A stretch of DNA of 64,000 nucleotides from Pseudomonas peradeniyensis (GTDB taxonomy: Bacteria > Pseudomonadota > Gammaproteobacteria > Pseudomonadales > Pseudomonadaceae): the NCBI RefSeq assembly GCF_014268935.2, contig NZ_JABWRJ020000004.1:248001-312000 (forward strand), written 5' to 3'. This document shows positions 18,239 to 26,296 of this stretch, in pieces. Both the position numbers and the translations under genes were made by a program. Numbering within the stretch: position 1 is the stretch's first letter; the number at the start of each line of letters is the position of its first letter. Below the pieces are notes generated by a model. That model searched no databases, was not told where the DNA came from, and saw only the letters and a list, made by a program, of their open reading frames with translations.

Positions 18239-18472
18239 AGTCTAGGCGCCGCCCGTAACTTCGCGACTTCAGGAGGCCGAACGGAGGTCTTGCGGAGGGA
18301 GGTGACGGGCATGGATGCCCGTCAAGCGCTGGGGCCCAGGATGGGCCCTGCAGCGCGGTCCTCCCGGGAGCAAGGCCGGAGTGAGGGAACCCCGGAGCGA
18401 AGCGTAGGGGCCGGATGAATGGAGCGAGGATTTTTTGGTGACTTTTTGATCCTTCAAAAAGTTACCCGCCGT
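18239..18472. repeat. Right arm of the long inverted repeat, split by an IS
   Basis: Reverse complement of the left arm, starting with the GGCGCC block and running to CCCGCCGT at 18472, where the IS begins. The rest of the arm continues after the IS at 19920-19985. The arms share order and block lengths but carry many point differences. Confidence 0.75.
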
Positions 18473-18504
18473 TGAACTGACCCCCGAAAGTTGGACAGGG
18501 TACG

Positions 18505-19299
18505 CTATGGGTTCAGCGCTTGGGTCCGAAATTGTACCGGACTCAAGCCATTTAGTCTGAGACTGATGCGTTCTTGGTTGTAGTAAGCGATGTAATCCTC
18601 TAGCCCTGATGCCAGTTGTTCAACACTCTCAAACGATTCCAGATAAAAGAACTCGCTCTTGAGCGTGCCAAAAAAGCTTTCCATCGCGGCGTTGTCCAGG
18701 CAGTTTCCCTTTCGCGACATGCTCTGCTCGATATTCTTCCCGGCCAACATGTGCCGGTAAGCTGGCTGCTGATACTGCCAGCCTTGATCGGAGTGCAATA
18801 TTGGTTTGTCATCTTGATTCAGCCGCTCGAAAGCTTGCTCCAGCATTGTCGAAACCATCCTGAACTCAGGGCGTCGGTTGATCTGATAAGCGAGGATCTC
18901 GCCGTTGTACAGGTCCATCACCGGCGAAAGAAATAGCTTCTGGCCCTTTACCTTGAACTCTGTCACGTCGGTTACCCATTTTTGATTAGGGGCCTGCGCC
19001 TTGAATTCACGCTTGAGCAAATCAGATGCAACAAGCCCCTCGGAGCCTCGATACGAGCGATATTTCTTCACTTTGACTAGCGATTTGAGGCCCATCAACT
19101 GCATCAGCCGCTGCACCTTCTTGTGATTGATCACCTCGGCATTGTGCCCAAGAACCGCAGTGATACGGCGGTAGCCATACCGCCCCTTATGCTGGTGATA
19201 GACCCTGTCGATGCGTTCCTTGAGGGCAGCATGCCTGTCGGTCTGCAACACTTTGCTTTGGTAGTAAAAGGTACTGCGTGCCAGGCCTGCAGCGCGCAA
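18505..19299 (-). CDS. IS3-family transposase OrfB (DDE integrase)
   Basis: Catalytic part of the transposase, 264 residues from a TTG at 19299. The DDE triad is visible as the Asp of KWVTDVTEF, the Asp of ILHSDQGWQY and the Glu of NAAMESFFGTLKSE, with the usual N-terminal HTH_21 region YHQHKGRYGYRRI. The frame is open upstream into orfA (RREHRLALL just before the TTG). The protein is therefore probably made as an OrfAB fusion by -1 frameshifting, a candidate site being A-AGA-AAA near 19343-19349. An independent TTG start is less likely. Confidence 0.92.
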   Translation of the reverse strand: MRAAGLARSTFYYQSKVLQTDRHAALKERIDRVYHQHKGRYGYRRITAVLGHNAEVINHKKVQRLMQLMGLKSLVKVKKYRSYRGSEGLVASDLLKREFKAQAPNQKWVTDVTEFKVKGQKLFLSPVMDLYNGEILAYQINRRPEFRMVSTMLEQAFERLNQDDKPILHSDQGWQYQQPAYRHMLAGKNIEQSMSRKGNCLDNAAMESFFGTLKSEFFYLESFESVEQLASGLEDYIAYYNQERISLRLNGLSPVQFRTQALNP

Positions 19300-19325
19300 C
19301 AGCAGAGCGAGTCGATGCTCACGCC

Positions 19326-19868
19326 TTAATCCTTGGACAGCTTGCGTTTTCTTGCCTGCGCAGTGCGTGGGTCCGCTTGGATCAAGGCATCGAGCTTTTT
19401 TAGATAGGCATTCTCCGCGCGCAGATATTCCAGCTCTTCGAGCATTTGCTCAGGCGTGAGCTCACGATCCGAAGGTGCAGAAGGTCCTGCGCTGGATTGC
19501 TTTGATGGCTTGCGGGGCATGTTTAACTCTCGGGCACGGTTCGGATGAAGGGCTTCTATTCCGCCTTCATCGTACAGCCTTTTCCATTGCCTGATGCTGC
19601 TCGGCCCACGGATATCAAACCTTACGCATGCTTGCTGAGCAGACAGCCCGTCTTGCTCGATGCATTGCAAAACCTTTAATTTGAACTGAGCATCGTAGTG
19701 ACTGTACTTGGGAATCAAACCGGCTGCGCCGTGTTTCTCATAGCCCTTTACCCAGCGGCGCAGCAGCGAAGGGCTCAGCTCATGCTTCAGTGCCACTTCA
19801 TGAACACTGCGGGCAGAAAGGCACTCTTCGATGAGTGCCTGCTTGAGCGCCAGGTTGTATTTCGTCAT
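19326..19868 (-). CDS. IS3-family OrfA, two helix-turn-helix domains
   Basis: A 180-residue DNA-binding subunit. Two HTH segments (around residues 10-45 and 65-105) are followed by a leucine-zipper-like helix (LTPEQMLEELEYLRAENAYL) used for OrfA/OrfAB dimers. I chose the ATG at 19868 because GGAGGG precedes it closely; the upstream start at 19898 lies almost in the terminal repeat. It ends in a basic KRKLSKD tail overlapping orfB. Confidence 0.92.
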   Translation of the reverse strand: MTKYNLALKQALIEECLSARSVHEVALKHELSPSLLRRWVKGYEKHGAAGLIPKYSHYDAQFKLKVLQCIEQDGLSAQQACVRFDIRGPSSIRQWKRLYDEGGIEALHPNRARELNMPRKPSKQSSAGPSAPSDRELTPEQMLEELEYLRAENAYLKKLDALIQADPRTAQARKRKLSKD

Positions 19869-19919
19869 GGAACACCCTCCAAGGGATAAGGTGTCCAACT
19901 TTCGGGGGTCAGTTCACGT

Positions 19920-19985
19920 AAGGGCGGAAAGGTGAATAAGCGTCGACATCGCAAATGAATGCGCATACATCTATCAAAACAATCA
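19920..19985. repeat. Distal part of the right inverted-repeat arm
   Basis: Continues the right arm after the IS. It matches, in inverted order, the start of the left arm (CGCCCTT, the GTCGACGC block, GCAAATGAATGCGCATACA, TATCAAAACAA). Removing the IS and one CGT restores a continuous arm. Confidence 0.75.
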
Positions 19986-20029
19986 ACAATCAACAATCAA
20001 CAATCAACAATCAACAATCAACAATCAAC
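19981..20029. repeat. Heptanucleotide tandem repeat, 7 x AATCAAC
   Basis: Seven perfect copies of AATCAAC with no spacers, immediately beyond the inverted repeat and 30 bp downstream of the OsmC gene end. The lack of spacers rules out a CRISPR. Such a tract can change copy number by slippage. Confidence 0.95.
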
Positions 20030-20058
20030 GCCAACACATAAACCACACCAACAAAACC

Positions 20059-20529
20059 TCACCCAGAAACCACCGGCTCACACCGCACTTCAGTCTTCAC
20101 CGAATTAGCAATAAAACACTCTTCATGCGCCAGATGATGCAACCGCTCCAGTTGCTCAAAACTAGGCCGCCGCTCCCCGGAAAATTCAACCAAAGGCCGC
20201 AAGGTCACCACGGTCATGGCCATCCGCCCAGCCCCATCAAGCGCCATTTCCCCCAGGGCATCATCAACATACCGCTCGACACAAAACCGCTGCTTGGCCG
20301 CCAGGGAAAGGAACCACAGCATATGGCAACTCGACAACGCCGCGACAAACGCCTCCTCCGGGTCCACCGCCGAGGCATCCGACATCGGCAAAGGCACCAC
20401 ATGGGGCGAGGACGAGCCCGGCACCTCCACCCCACCATCAAAACGCCACAAATGCCGCCTGCTGTAGCGGTTACCGAGAAAATCCTGCCCGTCACGATTC
20501 CAGGTCACTTGTGCGGTGTACTGCGCCAT
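20059..20529 (-). CDS. OsmC-family peroxiredoxin-like protein
   Basis: A 156-residue OsmC/Ohr-fold protein, usually a cytoplasmic thiol peroxidase for organic hydroperoxides. The two conserved cysteines are visible: one in AALSSCHMLWFL (near residue 69) and one in AHEECFIANSVK (near 138). The spacing and the YSRRHLWRFDGG N-terminal region fit the YhfA/OsmC-like subgroup rather than Ohr. AGGAGGT lies upstream of the ATG. It lies 32 bp downstream of a methyltransferase gene on the same strand. Confidence 0.88.
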   Translation of the reverse strand: MAQYTAQVTWNRDGQDFLGNRYSRRHLWRFDGGVEVPGSSSPHVVPLPMSDASAVDPEEAFVAALSSCHMLWFLSLAAKQRFCVERYVDDALGEMALDGAGRMAMTVVTLRPLVEFSGERRPSFEQLERLHHLAHEECFIANSVKTEVRCEPVVSG

Positions 20530-20561
20530 CCGATACCTCCTTGATCAAAAAAACACGTTGT

Positions 20562-21314
20562 TCAGCGCTTGCGCGCACAGATGCCAAAGGCCATGTCGCC
20601 TATGTAGATGCCCCGCGACTGAAGCCGCTCGGCCTCCAGCCGCGCGTGCAGCGTATCGATCCCGACCTGCCTGGCCGTAGCCACGCCATGGCCGATGATC
20701 CGCGGCAGGCAGGCGCGAATGATATCGGCCAGGGGATAGGCGCTGTCGGGCGTCTGCACCAGGCCTTCGGCCCGCAGGTCCTCGACCGCCAGTCCCGCCT
20801 CGCTGAACAGCCGATGCAGGTTGAAACCGATGTGCAGGTCGGCCCCCTCATGGGCCAGCATGCGTTGCAGCCACTGCTGGGCCTTGCGATGCAGCGGGAA
20901 GGGTTCCAGGCTGGCCGGGGTGAGACTGCCGTCGTGCTCCTGGAACACCATCAGTCCACCGGGCAGCAGGTGCCGGGCCAACAGGCGCAGGGCCTTGACC
21001 GGCTCCGCCTGGTACATCAGCACCCGACGCCCGACGATGGCGTCGAACAACCCCAGGGACTCGGGCAGTGCCTGCAGGTCAGCCTGGACGAACTCAGGTA
21101 TCGCCGCGCCCTTGGGTGTCTCACGCTTACGTGCAAGCTCCAGGGCATCAGCCGCCTGGTCAACGCCTACCACCGCGCCATCGCCATCCACCAGCCGGGC
21201 CAGCAGCCAGCTCACATCGCCGCTGCCGCATCCAACGTCGAGCACGCGCATGCCAGGGCCGATACCGGCATCGACCAGCAGGCGCGTGGTGAAATCCGCT
21301 TTCGCAAGTGCCAT
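20562..21314 (-). CDS. Class I SAM-dependent methyltransferase
   Basis: A 250-residue methyltransferase with motif I VLDVGCGSGDVSWLL near residue 25, acidic motif II VVGVDQAADAL and post-I FDAIVGRRVLMY. I chose the ATG at 21314 because AAGGAG (21321-21326) sits 6 nt upstream; longer starts lack a site. The substrate is unknown; the UbiE/Coq5-like layout suggests a small molecule. It is divergent from a second methyltransferase 97 bp away. Confidence 0.82.
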   Translation of the reverse strand: MALAKADFTTRLLVDAGIGPGMRVLDVGCGSGDVSWLLARLVDGDGAVVGVDQAADALELARKRETPKGAAIPEFVQADLQALPESLGLFDAIVGRRVLMYQAEPVKALRLLARHLLPGGLMVFQEHDGSLTPASLEPFPLHRKAQQWLQRMLAHEGADLHIGFNLHRLFSEAGLAVEDLRAEGLVQTPDSAYPLADIIRACLPRIIGHGVATARQVGIDTLHARLEAERLQSRGIYIGDMAFGICARKR

Positions 21315-21411
21315 GCCATGCTCCTTCGCAGGTGCGCCAGTGTGCAGAGCAAAGGGCCCCGGACACAAGACTGACCTATGCTGGAACCACCCGCCCTTAT
21401 CGGACCCAAGC

Positions 21412-22080
21412 ATGCCCACCACCGATCCCCTGCTGGACAGCTGGCAGCACAACGCCCAGGCCTGGATCGAAGCCGTACGCTCCGGAGCAATCGCCTCCCG
21501 ACGCGAGGTCACCGACCAGGCGATACTGTTGGCCGTACTGGGCCGTCAGCCTGCGCGGGTGCTTGACCTGGGCTGCGGCGAGGGTTGGTTGCTGCGGGCC
21601 CTGGCGGCACGGGGCATCGACGCGGTCGGCGTGGATGGCGATGCGACGCTGATCGCCGCCGCGCACTCGGCAGGCTCATCGCAGGTACACCTGGCCAGCT
21701 ACCAGCAACTGGCCGAAGGCGCGGTGGACATCGGCCAGAACTATGACCTGGTGTGCGCCAACTTCGCCCTGTTGCAACAGGACATCATCCCCCTGCTATG
21801 CGCCATGCGGACCTCGCTGCTGCCCGGCGGCACGCTGCTGATCCAGACCCTGCACCCCTGGACGGCGGCGGCCGGCCACTACCAGGATGGCTGGCGCGAG
21901 GAATCATTTGCCGGTTTCGCCGGTGACTGGCGCCCCATGCCCTGGTACTTCCGCACCCTGGGCAGTTGGCTGAAGGCGCTGGAACTGGCCGGGTTCAGCC
22001 TGCTGGAATTGCAGGAACCGCAACATCCGCAGAGCCAGGTGCCACAATCCCTGCTGCTGGCGGCGCACAAGGCGGGCTGA
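21412..22080 (+). CDS. Class I SAM-dependent methyltransferase
   Basis: A 222-residue methyltransferase with motif I VLDLGCGEGWLLRAL near residue 50 and motif II AVGVDGDATLI. The central YDLVCANFALLQQD and PGGTLLIQTLHPW segments resemble ubiquinone/menaquinone-type methyltransferases. It starts at the ATG at 21412, giving MPTTDPLLDSW. The target cannot be predicted. It is divergently transcribed from the methyltransferase at 20562-21314 but not closely similar to it. Confidence 0.82.
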   Translation: MPTTDPLLDSWQHNAQAWIEAVRSGAIASRREVTDQAILLAVLGRQPARVLDLGCGEGWLLRALAARGIDAVGVDGDATLIAAAHSAGSSQVHLASYQQLAEGAVDIGQNYDLVCANFALLQQDIIPLLCAMRTSLLPGGTLLIQTLHPWTAAAGHYQDGWREESFAGFAGDWRPMPWYFRTLGSWLKALELAGFSLLELQEPQHPQSQVPQSLLLAAHKAG

Positions 22081-22115
22081 CGCCCCTGCGGCCACTCGTC
22101 GCAGCCTTTTCCTAC

Positions 22116-22143
22116 TTGGCAAATCCTGCACAGGCCTTAAAAT
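22116..22143 (+). promoter_or_regulatory. Candidate sigma70 promoter for the MFS gene
   Basis: TTGGCA (22116-22121) and TAAAAT (22138-22143) are separated by 16 bp, a good vegetative promoter match, about 240 nt upstream of the MFS start. It would produce a long leader RNA. Confidence 0.35.
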
Positions 22144-22233
22144 CCCGCCTCCTTTTCGCCCGTCGCCCCAGCCGGTGGCAACCGCCCGCAAAGACAGCGT
22201 CCGTGCCTCATCACATCGCGCATGTGCCACAGG

Positions 22234-22279
22234 CTCAACCGCCCCCGCCCGACCTGCCTCTATCAGGTCTGCGGTTGAG
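22234..22279 (+). other. Hairpin in the long leader of the MFS gene
   Basis: CTCAACCGC (22234-22242) pairs with GCGGTTGAG (22271-22279), and inside it ACCTG pairs with CAGGT around a CCTCTAT loop. The 303-bp gap 22081-22383 otherwise contains only the candidate promoter and no convincing gene. The hairpin lacks a U tract, so it is not a standard terminator; it may be a structured leader. Confidence 0.4.
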
Positions 22280-22383
22280 TCTTGCCAAGGTCGCAGCCCG
22301 CCCAGGCCGCACTGCACGCCGCCACGACCCGGCCCGTGCAGCCGAAAAGGCGCATCTGAGCTCTTTTCAACCTTGAGGTAACT

Positions 22384-23688
22384 ATGTCTGTGCGTTTGCT
22401 GGCGATGGCGCTGGCACCCCTGCTCGGCCTGTTCATCATTGCCCTGGGCAATGGCGTGCTGTCTTCCCTGACCACCCTGCGCCTGGGCGCCGCCGGCGAA
22501 TCGGCGACCACTATCGGCGTGGTGTCCTCGGCCTACTTCATCGGCCTGACCCTGGGGGCGATCTTCAATGACCGCCTGATCCTGCGCATTGGCCATATCC
22601 GCGCCTACAGCAGCTTCGCCGCGCTGATCGGCGCGACCATCCTGCTGCAGGGCCTGTTCTACGACACCACCTGGTGGTTCGTGCTGCGGCTGATCAACGG
22701 CTGGGCCGCGGTCGGGGTGTTCCTGGTGATCGAAAGCTGGCTGCTGCTGGCCGGTGACGCCAAGATCCGCGGGCGCCTGCTGGCGCTGTACATGATCGCC
22801 TTCTACGGCGCCGGGGTGATCGCCCAGGCCGGCCTGGGCGAGGTTACCGGCTGGGGCGAGACCGCGCCGTTCATGGTCGCCGGCATGCTCGCCACGCTGT
22901 CGGTGCTGCCGATCGTGATCCTGCCGCGGGTATCGCCGCTGCTGGACCAGGTCGAGCCGCTCAAGCCGCGGCAACTGCTGGGCGTGGCGCCGACCGGGCT
23001 GGTCGGCTGCTTCGGCTCGGGGGTCGCCATCGCTGGCATCTACGCCCTGCTGCCGCTGTACCTGCAGCGCATCGGCCTGGATGTGGGCAAGGTCGGCGAC
23101 ATGATGGCCTGGGTCATTCTCGGCGCCATGCTGCTGCAGTACCCGGTCGGGCGCTGGTCGGACCGCAAGGACCGCCAGGACGTGCTGATCGCCCTGGCCG
23201 CCCTGTGCACCGTGCTGTCGGTGCTGATCGTGCTGCTGCCGGTCGACACCGTACTGCTGCCGGCGCTGCTGTTCCTGCTCGGTGGCGGCGTGTTCGCGCT
23301 GTATCCGGTGGCCGTCAGCAGCGCCGCCGACCGCGCCCCCGCCGATGCGCTGGTACCAATGATCCAGGGGCTGCTGCTGATCAACTCGCTGGGCTCGGCC
23401 ATGGCGCCGCTGGCCATTTCGCCGATGATGACCGCTTACGGCGAGGCTGGGCTGTTCTGGGCCTTCGCGGTGATCAACCTGGTCATGGTCGGATTCTTCC
23501 TCTGGCGTCGTGGCAAGCGCCCGGCACCGGAGCACCCGGCGCCGTTCGCGCCGACCGCGACTTTCTCGCCGACCGGCGCGGAACTGCGGGTCACCGAGGA
23601 CCTGATGCACGCGGCCCAGGAGCACCCGACGCTGGAAGCGATGGACACCACGCACGGCCAGCAGGCCCCGCGCACCGACGCCCACTGA
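22384..23688 (+). CDS. MFS transporter (YcaD-like)
   Basis: A 434-residue major facilitator with twelve predicted membrane segments and the loop 2-3 motif as GAIFNDRLILRIGHIRAY. The overall pattern (GLTLGAIFNDR, YFIGL, GRWSDRKDRQDV) resembles E. coli YcaD and related sugar-efflux-like MFS proteins of unknown substrate. A hydrophilic C-terminal tail of about 60 residues rich in Pro, Ala and Thr extends past the last helix. TTGAGGTAACT gives a ribosome site. Confidence 0.85.
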   Translation: MSVRLLAMALAPLLGLFIIALGNGVLSSLTTLRLGAAGESATTIGVVSSAYFIGLTLGAIFNDRLILRIGHIRAYSSFAALIGATILLQGLFYDTTWWFVLRLINGWAAVGVFLVIESWLLLAGDAKIRGRLLALYMIAFYGAGVIAQAGLGEVTGWGETAPFMVAGMLATLSVLPIVILPRVSPLLDQVEPLKPRQLLGVAPTGLVGCFGSGVAIAGIYALLPLYLQRIGLDVGKVGDMMAWVILGAMLLQYPVGRWSDRKDRQDVLIALAALCTVLSVLIVLLPVDTVLLPALLFLLGGGVFALYPVAVSSAADRAPADALVPMIQGLLLINSLGSAMAPLAISPMMTAYGEAGLFWAFAVINLVMVGFFLWRRGKRPAPEHPAPFAPTATFSPTGAELRVTEDLMHAAQEHPTLEAMDTTHGQQAPRTDAH

Positions 23689-23781
23689 AGGCCCGCGCCA
23701 AGGACCGCCCGTCGCTTGACGGGCACCTTGGCATCACCGTGGCGGCCCAACCATGACAGGTCATCCTACAGGAGATTCATC

Positions 23782-24093
23782 ATGGTCTATCCACGCCCCC
23801 TCGCCTTGATGCTGGCCCTGCTGCTCGGTGGCGGCGCCACCCTCAGCCTTGCCGCGACCGACATGAATGGTGACGGCAGTCACACCAAACGCTCAACAGA
23901 CCAGGGCAAGACCGCTGGTGACGGCGGCAGCGTCAACAACCCCGGTGGCAGCAAGGACAACGACAGCAGTGACACCGGCAGCGATTCCGATGCCGCCGAC
24001 GGCGCTGCCGGAGGCTCCAACAGTACGGGTGAAGCCACAGGCTCCGGGGCCGGGGCGTCTGGCGGGAGTGCCGAGGATCAGGACAGCCGATGA
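23782..24093 (+). CDS. Small exported Ser/Gly/Asp-rich low-complexity protein
   Basis: A 103-residue protein with a clear signal peptide (MVYPRPLALMLALLLGGG, cleavage near LAATDM). The mature chain is almost entirely Gly, Ser, Asp, Asn, Ala and Thr (for example GGSKDNDSSDTGSDSDAADG). It has no Cys, no aromatic residues and no predicted fold, so it is probably disordered and acidic. CAGGAG precedes the ATG at 23782. I recognise no family; cation binding or an extracellular matrix role are only guesses. Confidence 0.7.
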   Translation: MVYPRPLALMLALLLGGGATLSLAATDMNGDGSHTKRSTDQGKTAGDGGSVNNPGGSKDNDSSDTGSDSDAADGAAGGSNSTGEATGSGAGASGGSAEDQDSR

Positions 24094-24194
24094 GTCGCCT
24101 TCAGCGATCTCGTATGAGAGCGGAACTGTAAGGTTTATCGTGCCACCAGGTATTGCACGGGCTACGCAGGTATGAATGGGTGAAACTTCCCGCG

Positions 24195-25085
24195 TCAAAA
24201 AGACGCGCTACGTGGTCTGGTCTGATCCTGCTGCCTCACTGCATCTGCGGCAGCACTCACCATGCCATCAGCCACCCCTGCCATTGCGTTTTTGGATCTT
24301 TGTTTACGCAGGTATTTTGACGGATTATCTATTCGTTTCTGCAACTTGTCCGCCCGAATCACCAGGTTTTTCCTCTGGTTGTAGAACCTACGATCAATCA
24401 TCACGGACATCACGGTGACAAAAATGGCACCCCCAAGAAGGTACACCCCCATGAACGGGTCACGCCCGGCATCCGAGGTATTGAGGTAAGCACCTGCGAC
24501 CACGCCATAAGCAGCCGACAGCACACTGGTTCCAGCGCCGACCGCGTGTGCGGTTATTTCCTTTGCTGAGACGGGCTCATCCGCCAGAGATGCATGCCCC
24601 TGTTCAATCAAGGTCTGGCGTTTTTCTTCAACGGTGCTGGCGCTGAGTATCTGGTCGATATGATCTTTCGTCCTGGCCGCACCCGCCACCCCCACAGCCG
24701 CCATCACTACGGACGTAATACCGTCCACAGAACTCTCAGTAGAACCGGAAATACTGGAGGTTCCATTACGAATGGGCGCTCTACCTTGCAGATCCTGGAA
24801 GTTCATCGGATCTCCCTGGCAGTATGCATACGCATTGATCCCGCCTGCCCCAAAAGGGCTCAATAGGTCAGCTGAGTGAAAGCGCATCAACAAAGGATTG
24901 TAGGTTCGATGCCCATTTCCCAGAGGATAAGCCCCCGTCAGCAAGTCACATACCTGCCCGCAATAAGCCAGCCTCGTCGCGGACGACACCCTGATAGCCC
25001 CATAAGGGGTATAGGCCCGAGCCAGGCCGATACCACCCAGCTCGGATCGTTGGCCATCGGTAACAGCCAGGTGAGTGGCAATCAT
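24195..25085 (-). CDS. Orphan RHS-core protein with three-segment hydrophobic tail, copy 1
   Basis: A 296-residue protein whose first ~105 residues are the RHS repeat-associated core that normally ends a large RHS barrel: AYTPYG, RLAYCGQ, LGNGHRTYNPLLMRF, then LSPFGAGGINAYAYCQGDP. The barrel itself is absent; the gene starts just before the core, at an ATG with AAGGAA upstream. The variable tail has hydrophobic segments around residues 125-140, 180-203 and 213-231. A basic helix follows (QRKNLVIRADKLQKRI). In RHS toxins the region after the core is the effector, so a membrane-acting effector or partner is possible, but no toxin family or immunity gene is recognised. A paralog lies at 29264-30085. 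Base composition is less GC-rich than in the neighbours. Confidence 0.8.
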   Translation of the reverse strand: MIATHLAVTDGQRSELGGIGLARAYTPYGAIRVSSATRLAYCGQVCDLLTGAYPLGNGHRTYNPLLMRFHSADLLSPFGAGGINAYAYCQGDPMNFQDLQGRAPIRNGTSSISGSTESSVDGITSVVMAAVGVAGAARTKDHIDQILSASTVEEKRQTLIEQGHASLADEPVSAKEITAHAVGAGTSVLSAAYGVVAGAYLNTSDAGRDPFMGVYLLGGAIFVTVMSVMIDRRFYNQRKNLVIRADKLQKRIDNPSKYLRKQRSKNAMAGVADGMVSAAADAVRQQDQTRPRSASF

Positions 25086-25146
25086 CGCAGTTCCTTTGGC
25101 AGTGAAACGCTCAATCCGACGCTATCACTGTCCTGCCGAAAATCGA

Positions 25147-25169
25147 ACTGACAAAAATACCAGGTGCCC
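25147..25169 (-). promoter_or_regulatory. Conserved motif upstream of RHS-core gene 1
   Basis: On the minus strand GGGCACCTGG is followed by a T-rich stretch and TGTCAGT, 61 nt before the start codon. The same motif in the same orientation lies 58 nt before the second RHS-core gene, while the sequences around it differ. It is likely a promoter or regulator site shared by the two genes. Confidence 0.55.
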
Positions 25170-25248
25170 GTTCTACTGTTGAGGTCCACAAGAAGCCGAC
25201 CTGACCGTTTGCTCCAGGCGCTACGAACGCAGTTGCGTCATAGGTAGC

Positions 25249-26181
25249 TTATCGCCAGTACCGACAGTCATCCGCCACCCGTTGATGCTCGGCAAACAGC
25301 AGCGGCAGTTGTTCCTTGAGAAAATCCAGCCAGGTGCGCACCTTGGCGTCCAGGTAATGCCGCGACGGGTAGATCGCGTAGATCTCCCGCTGGCGCAGCC
25401 GGTGCGGCGCCAGCAGCCGGCACAGGCGCCCTTCCTCCATGGCCTGGCTCGCCGAGTAGTACGGCAGCAATCCCACGCCCATGCCCAGTTCGGTAGCCTT
25501 GAGCATGGCGTCGGCGACGTTGGTGAGGAAGGTGTCCTGGGGCACGATCACACAGCTGTCGGGCTGGCCCTCGAACGACCAGTCCTCCTCGAACAGCGGG
25601 TCGACCGTGCGCAGGCAGATGTGCTGGTGCAAATCCTCAGGTCGCTCGGGCACGCCGTGGCGGGCCAGGTACTCCGGGGAGGCACAGAGGATGCTGTGGA
25701 TGCTGCCCAGCGGGATGGCGATCAGTTGCGAGTCCGGCAGCCCCTGGCCGATGGTGATCACCACATCGTGCCCCTCGGCCAGCGGGTCGGGGTTGCGCTG
25801 CGACAGGGTCAGTTCCATCACCACTTCCGGGCAGGTGGCGTTGTAGCGGGCCACCAGCGGCATCATCAGCAATCCCAGGCCATGGGTGCAATGAAAACGC
25901 AGGTGGCCGCGGGGCGTGAGATGGGCGCCACGGGCCTCGTCCACCGCCTCCTCGGTAAGCAGCATGATCTGCCGGGTGCGCTCTAGAAACCGCTCCCCCG
26001 CCTCGCTCATGCGCAGGCGCCGGGTGGTGCGGTGCAGCAGGCGGGTCTGCAGCTGGTTCTCCAGCTCCGCGACGATCCGCGACACCTGCGCCGCAGAGAT
26101 GTCCAGGGCCTGGGCCGCCGCGGCGAAGCTGCCGCACTCCACTACTCGGGCGAAGGTTCGCATCGCATGCAGCATGTCCAT
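25249..26181 (-). CDS. LysR-family transcriptional regulator
   Basis: A 310-residue LysR regulator. The N-terminal winged HTH (residues 4-63) contains GSFAAAAQALDISAAQVSRIV and the LLHRTTRRLRMSEAGERF wing; a substrate-binding domain follows. It belongs to the large group with RTTR wings, often repressors or activators of an adjacent transporter or oxidoreductase. It is divergent from the DUF2790 gene and the MFS gene beyond it, with a palindrome between. Its inducer is not predictable. Confidence 0.88.
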   Translation of the reverse strand: MDMLHAMRTFARVVECGSFAAAAQALDISAAQVSRIVAELENQLQTRLLHRTTRRLRMSEAGERFLERTRQIMLLTEEAVDEARGAHLTPRGHLRFHCTHGLGLLMMPLVARYNATCPEVVMELTLSQRNPDPLAEGHDVVITIGQGLPDSQLIAIPLGSIHSILCASPEYLARHGVPERPEDLHQHICLRTVDPLFEEDWSFEGQPDSCVIVPQDTFLTNVADAMLKATELGMGVGLLPYYSASQAMEEGRLCRLLAPHRLRQREIYAIYPSRHYLDAKVRTWLDFLKEQLPLLFAEHQRVADDCRYWR

Positions 26182-26234
26182 GGGCAGGCAGCCTCATTCA
26201 TACATGAAAGGCAGCAATCTATCACGGGATAGCC

Positions 26235-26260
26235 CATTTATTGTGAAACACAAATGAATG
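26235..26260. promoter_or_regulatory. Palindrome between LysR gene and DUF2790 gene, candidate operator
   Basis: An imperfect inverted repeat, CATTTATTGTG ... CACAAATGAATG with an AAA centre, in the 115-bp divergent intergenic region. The flanks carry a wider pair, GATAGC and GCTATC. It is placed where a LysR regulator would control itself and the divergent gene. Confidence 0.4.
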
Positions 26261-26296
26261 GATCATTAGCTATCCGCAATGAATGAGGAGCCTGTC

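Larger units (their letters stand above)
18473..19916. mobile_element. IS3-family (IS150-type) insertion sequence, intact
   Basis: A 1444-bp element bounded by terminal inverted repeats TGAACTGACCCCCGAAAGTT at each end (over 20 bp matching). The flanks are CGT at 18470-18472 and CGT at 19917-19919, a 3-bp target duplication typical of the family. It carries orfA and a DDE orfB in the -1 frame, both on the minus strand. Both genes, both ends and the duplication are intact, so it may still be active. It has clearly inserted into the right arm of the long inverted repeat. Confidence 0.95.

Noticed and set aside
17953..18418. Small open frames within the long inverted repeat
   Set aside because: They arise from both arms of a palindromic repeat, have low-complexity Arg/Ala content and no ribosome site.
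19981..20029. Possible CRISPR array at the heptamer repeat
   Set aside because: Units are 7 bp with no spacers and there are no cas genes; it is a simple tandem repeat.
24191..24207. CGCGTC-AAAAA-GACGCG hairpin at the stop of the first RHS-core gene as a terminator
   Set aside because: It overlaps the last codons and has no U tract after it on either strand, so a terminator call is not supported.
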